DNA of 5,616 nt from an uncultured Muribaculaceae bacterium (GTDB taxonomy: Bacteria; Bacteroidota; Bacteroidia; Bacteroidales; Muribaculaceae): the NCBI GenBank assembly GCA_910584665.1, contig CAJUBL010000103.1:1-5616 (forward strand), in the 5' to 3' direction. A program made the translations under genes and the position numbers. A model generated the notes under the pieces. That model had not been told where the DNA came from and did no database searches. It saw only the letters and a program-made list of their open reading frames with translations. Shown piece by piece: positions 5,570 to 5,616 of this stretch (position 1 is its first letter; the number at the start of each line of letters is the position of its first letter).

Positions 5570-5616
5570 ATGAAAACTCTCTTTCTTCTGCGCGCGGCGT
5601 TATGTCTCGTTACCAT
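5570..5616 (+). CDS. Start of a gene for an exported protein (cut by window edge)
   Basis: Only 15 full codons are visible, MKTLFLLRAALCLVT, running to the right edge. The lysine followed by a hydrophobic stretch resembles the beginning of a Sec signal peptide. The cysteine is preceded by AAL, which is not a good lipobox, so a lipoprotein is less likely, though the cleavage region is not in view. The ATG at 5570 follows an A/T-rich stretch with a possible promoter. It is divergent from gyrB. The function cannot be determined from this fragment, and the gene itself is an inference from position and the N-terminal pattern. Confidence 0.5.
   Translation, partial: MKTLFLLRAALCLVT

Overview
The window looks like a piece of a Bacteroidales chromosome. 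The protein sequences are bacterial housekeeping types (DNA gyrase B of the short class and RNase R). The genes lack strong Shine-Dalgarno sequences and instead have A/T-rich leaders. The best promoter fits the Bacteroidetes -33/-7 consensus (TTTG, about 20 nt, TAnnTTTG). The moderate, near-50 percent G+C of the coding regions would fit a Muribaculaceae-like gut bacterium, but that family assignment is an inference.

Layout, left to right. Positions 1-435 (minus) hold the first 145 codons of a sugar transferase with a DTD motif (GT32-like), cut by the window edge. Positions 500-2752 (minus) are a complete RNase R gene. Positions 2753-2979 are an intergenic stretch with a probable rnr promoter and a strong hairpin terminator just behind gyrB. 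Positions 2980-4911 (minus) are a complete gyrB. Positions 4912-5569 are a 658-bp intergenic region containing the gyrB promoter, a run of nine G, a cluster of hairpins and an 86-bp tandem repeat. At 5570 a plus-strand gene begins with a signal-peptide-like N-terminus and runs off the right edge.

The three minus-strand genes are consecutive but probably not one operon. gyrB is followed by its own terminator and rnr seems to have its own promoter. The glycosyltransferase starts only 64 bp after the rnr stop with no terminator between them, so it may be read through from rnr. GyrB would work with a GyrA subunit encoded elsewhere. RNase R degrades structured RNA. The glycosyltransferase presumably acts in cell-surface polysaccharide synthesis, and no functional link between the three is evident.

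The genes are ordinary. The least explained DNA is the divergent intergenic region upstream of gyrB: an 86-bp non-coding repeat in two near-complete copies plus a decayed third, preceded by several inverted repeats, two of which share a stem with a compensated base-pair change. Two smaller oddities lie in the glycosyltransferase: a perfect 12-bp inverted repeat inside the coding sequence and a duplicated start-codon region. I see no convincing new defence, mobile or RNA system.
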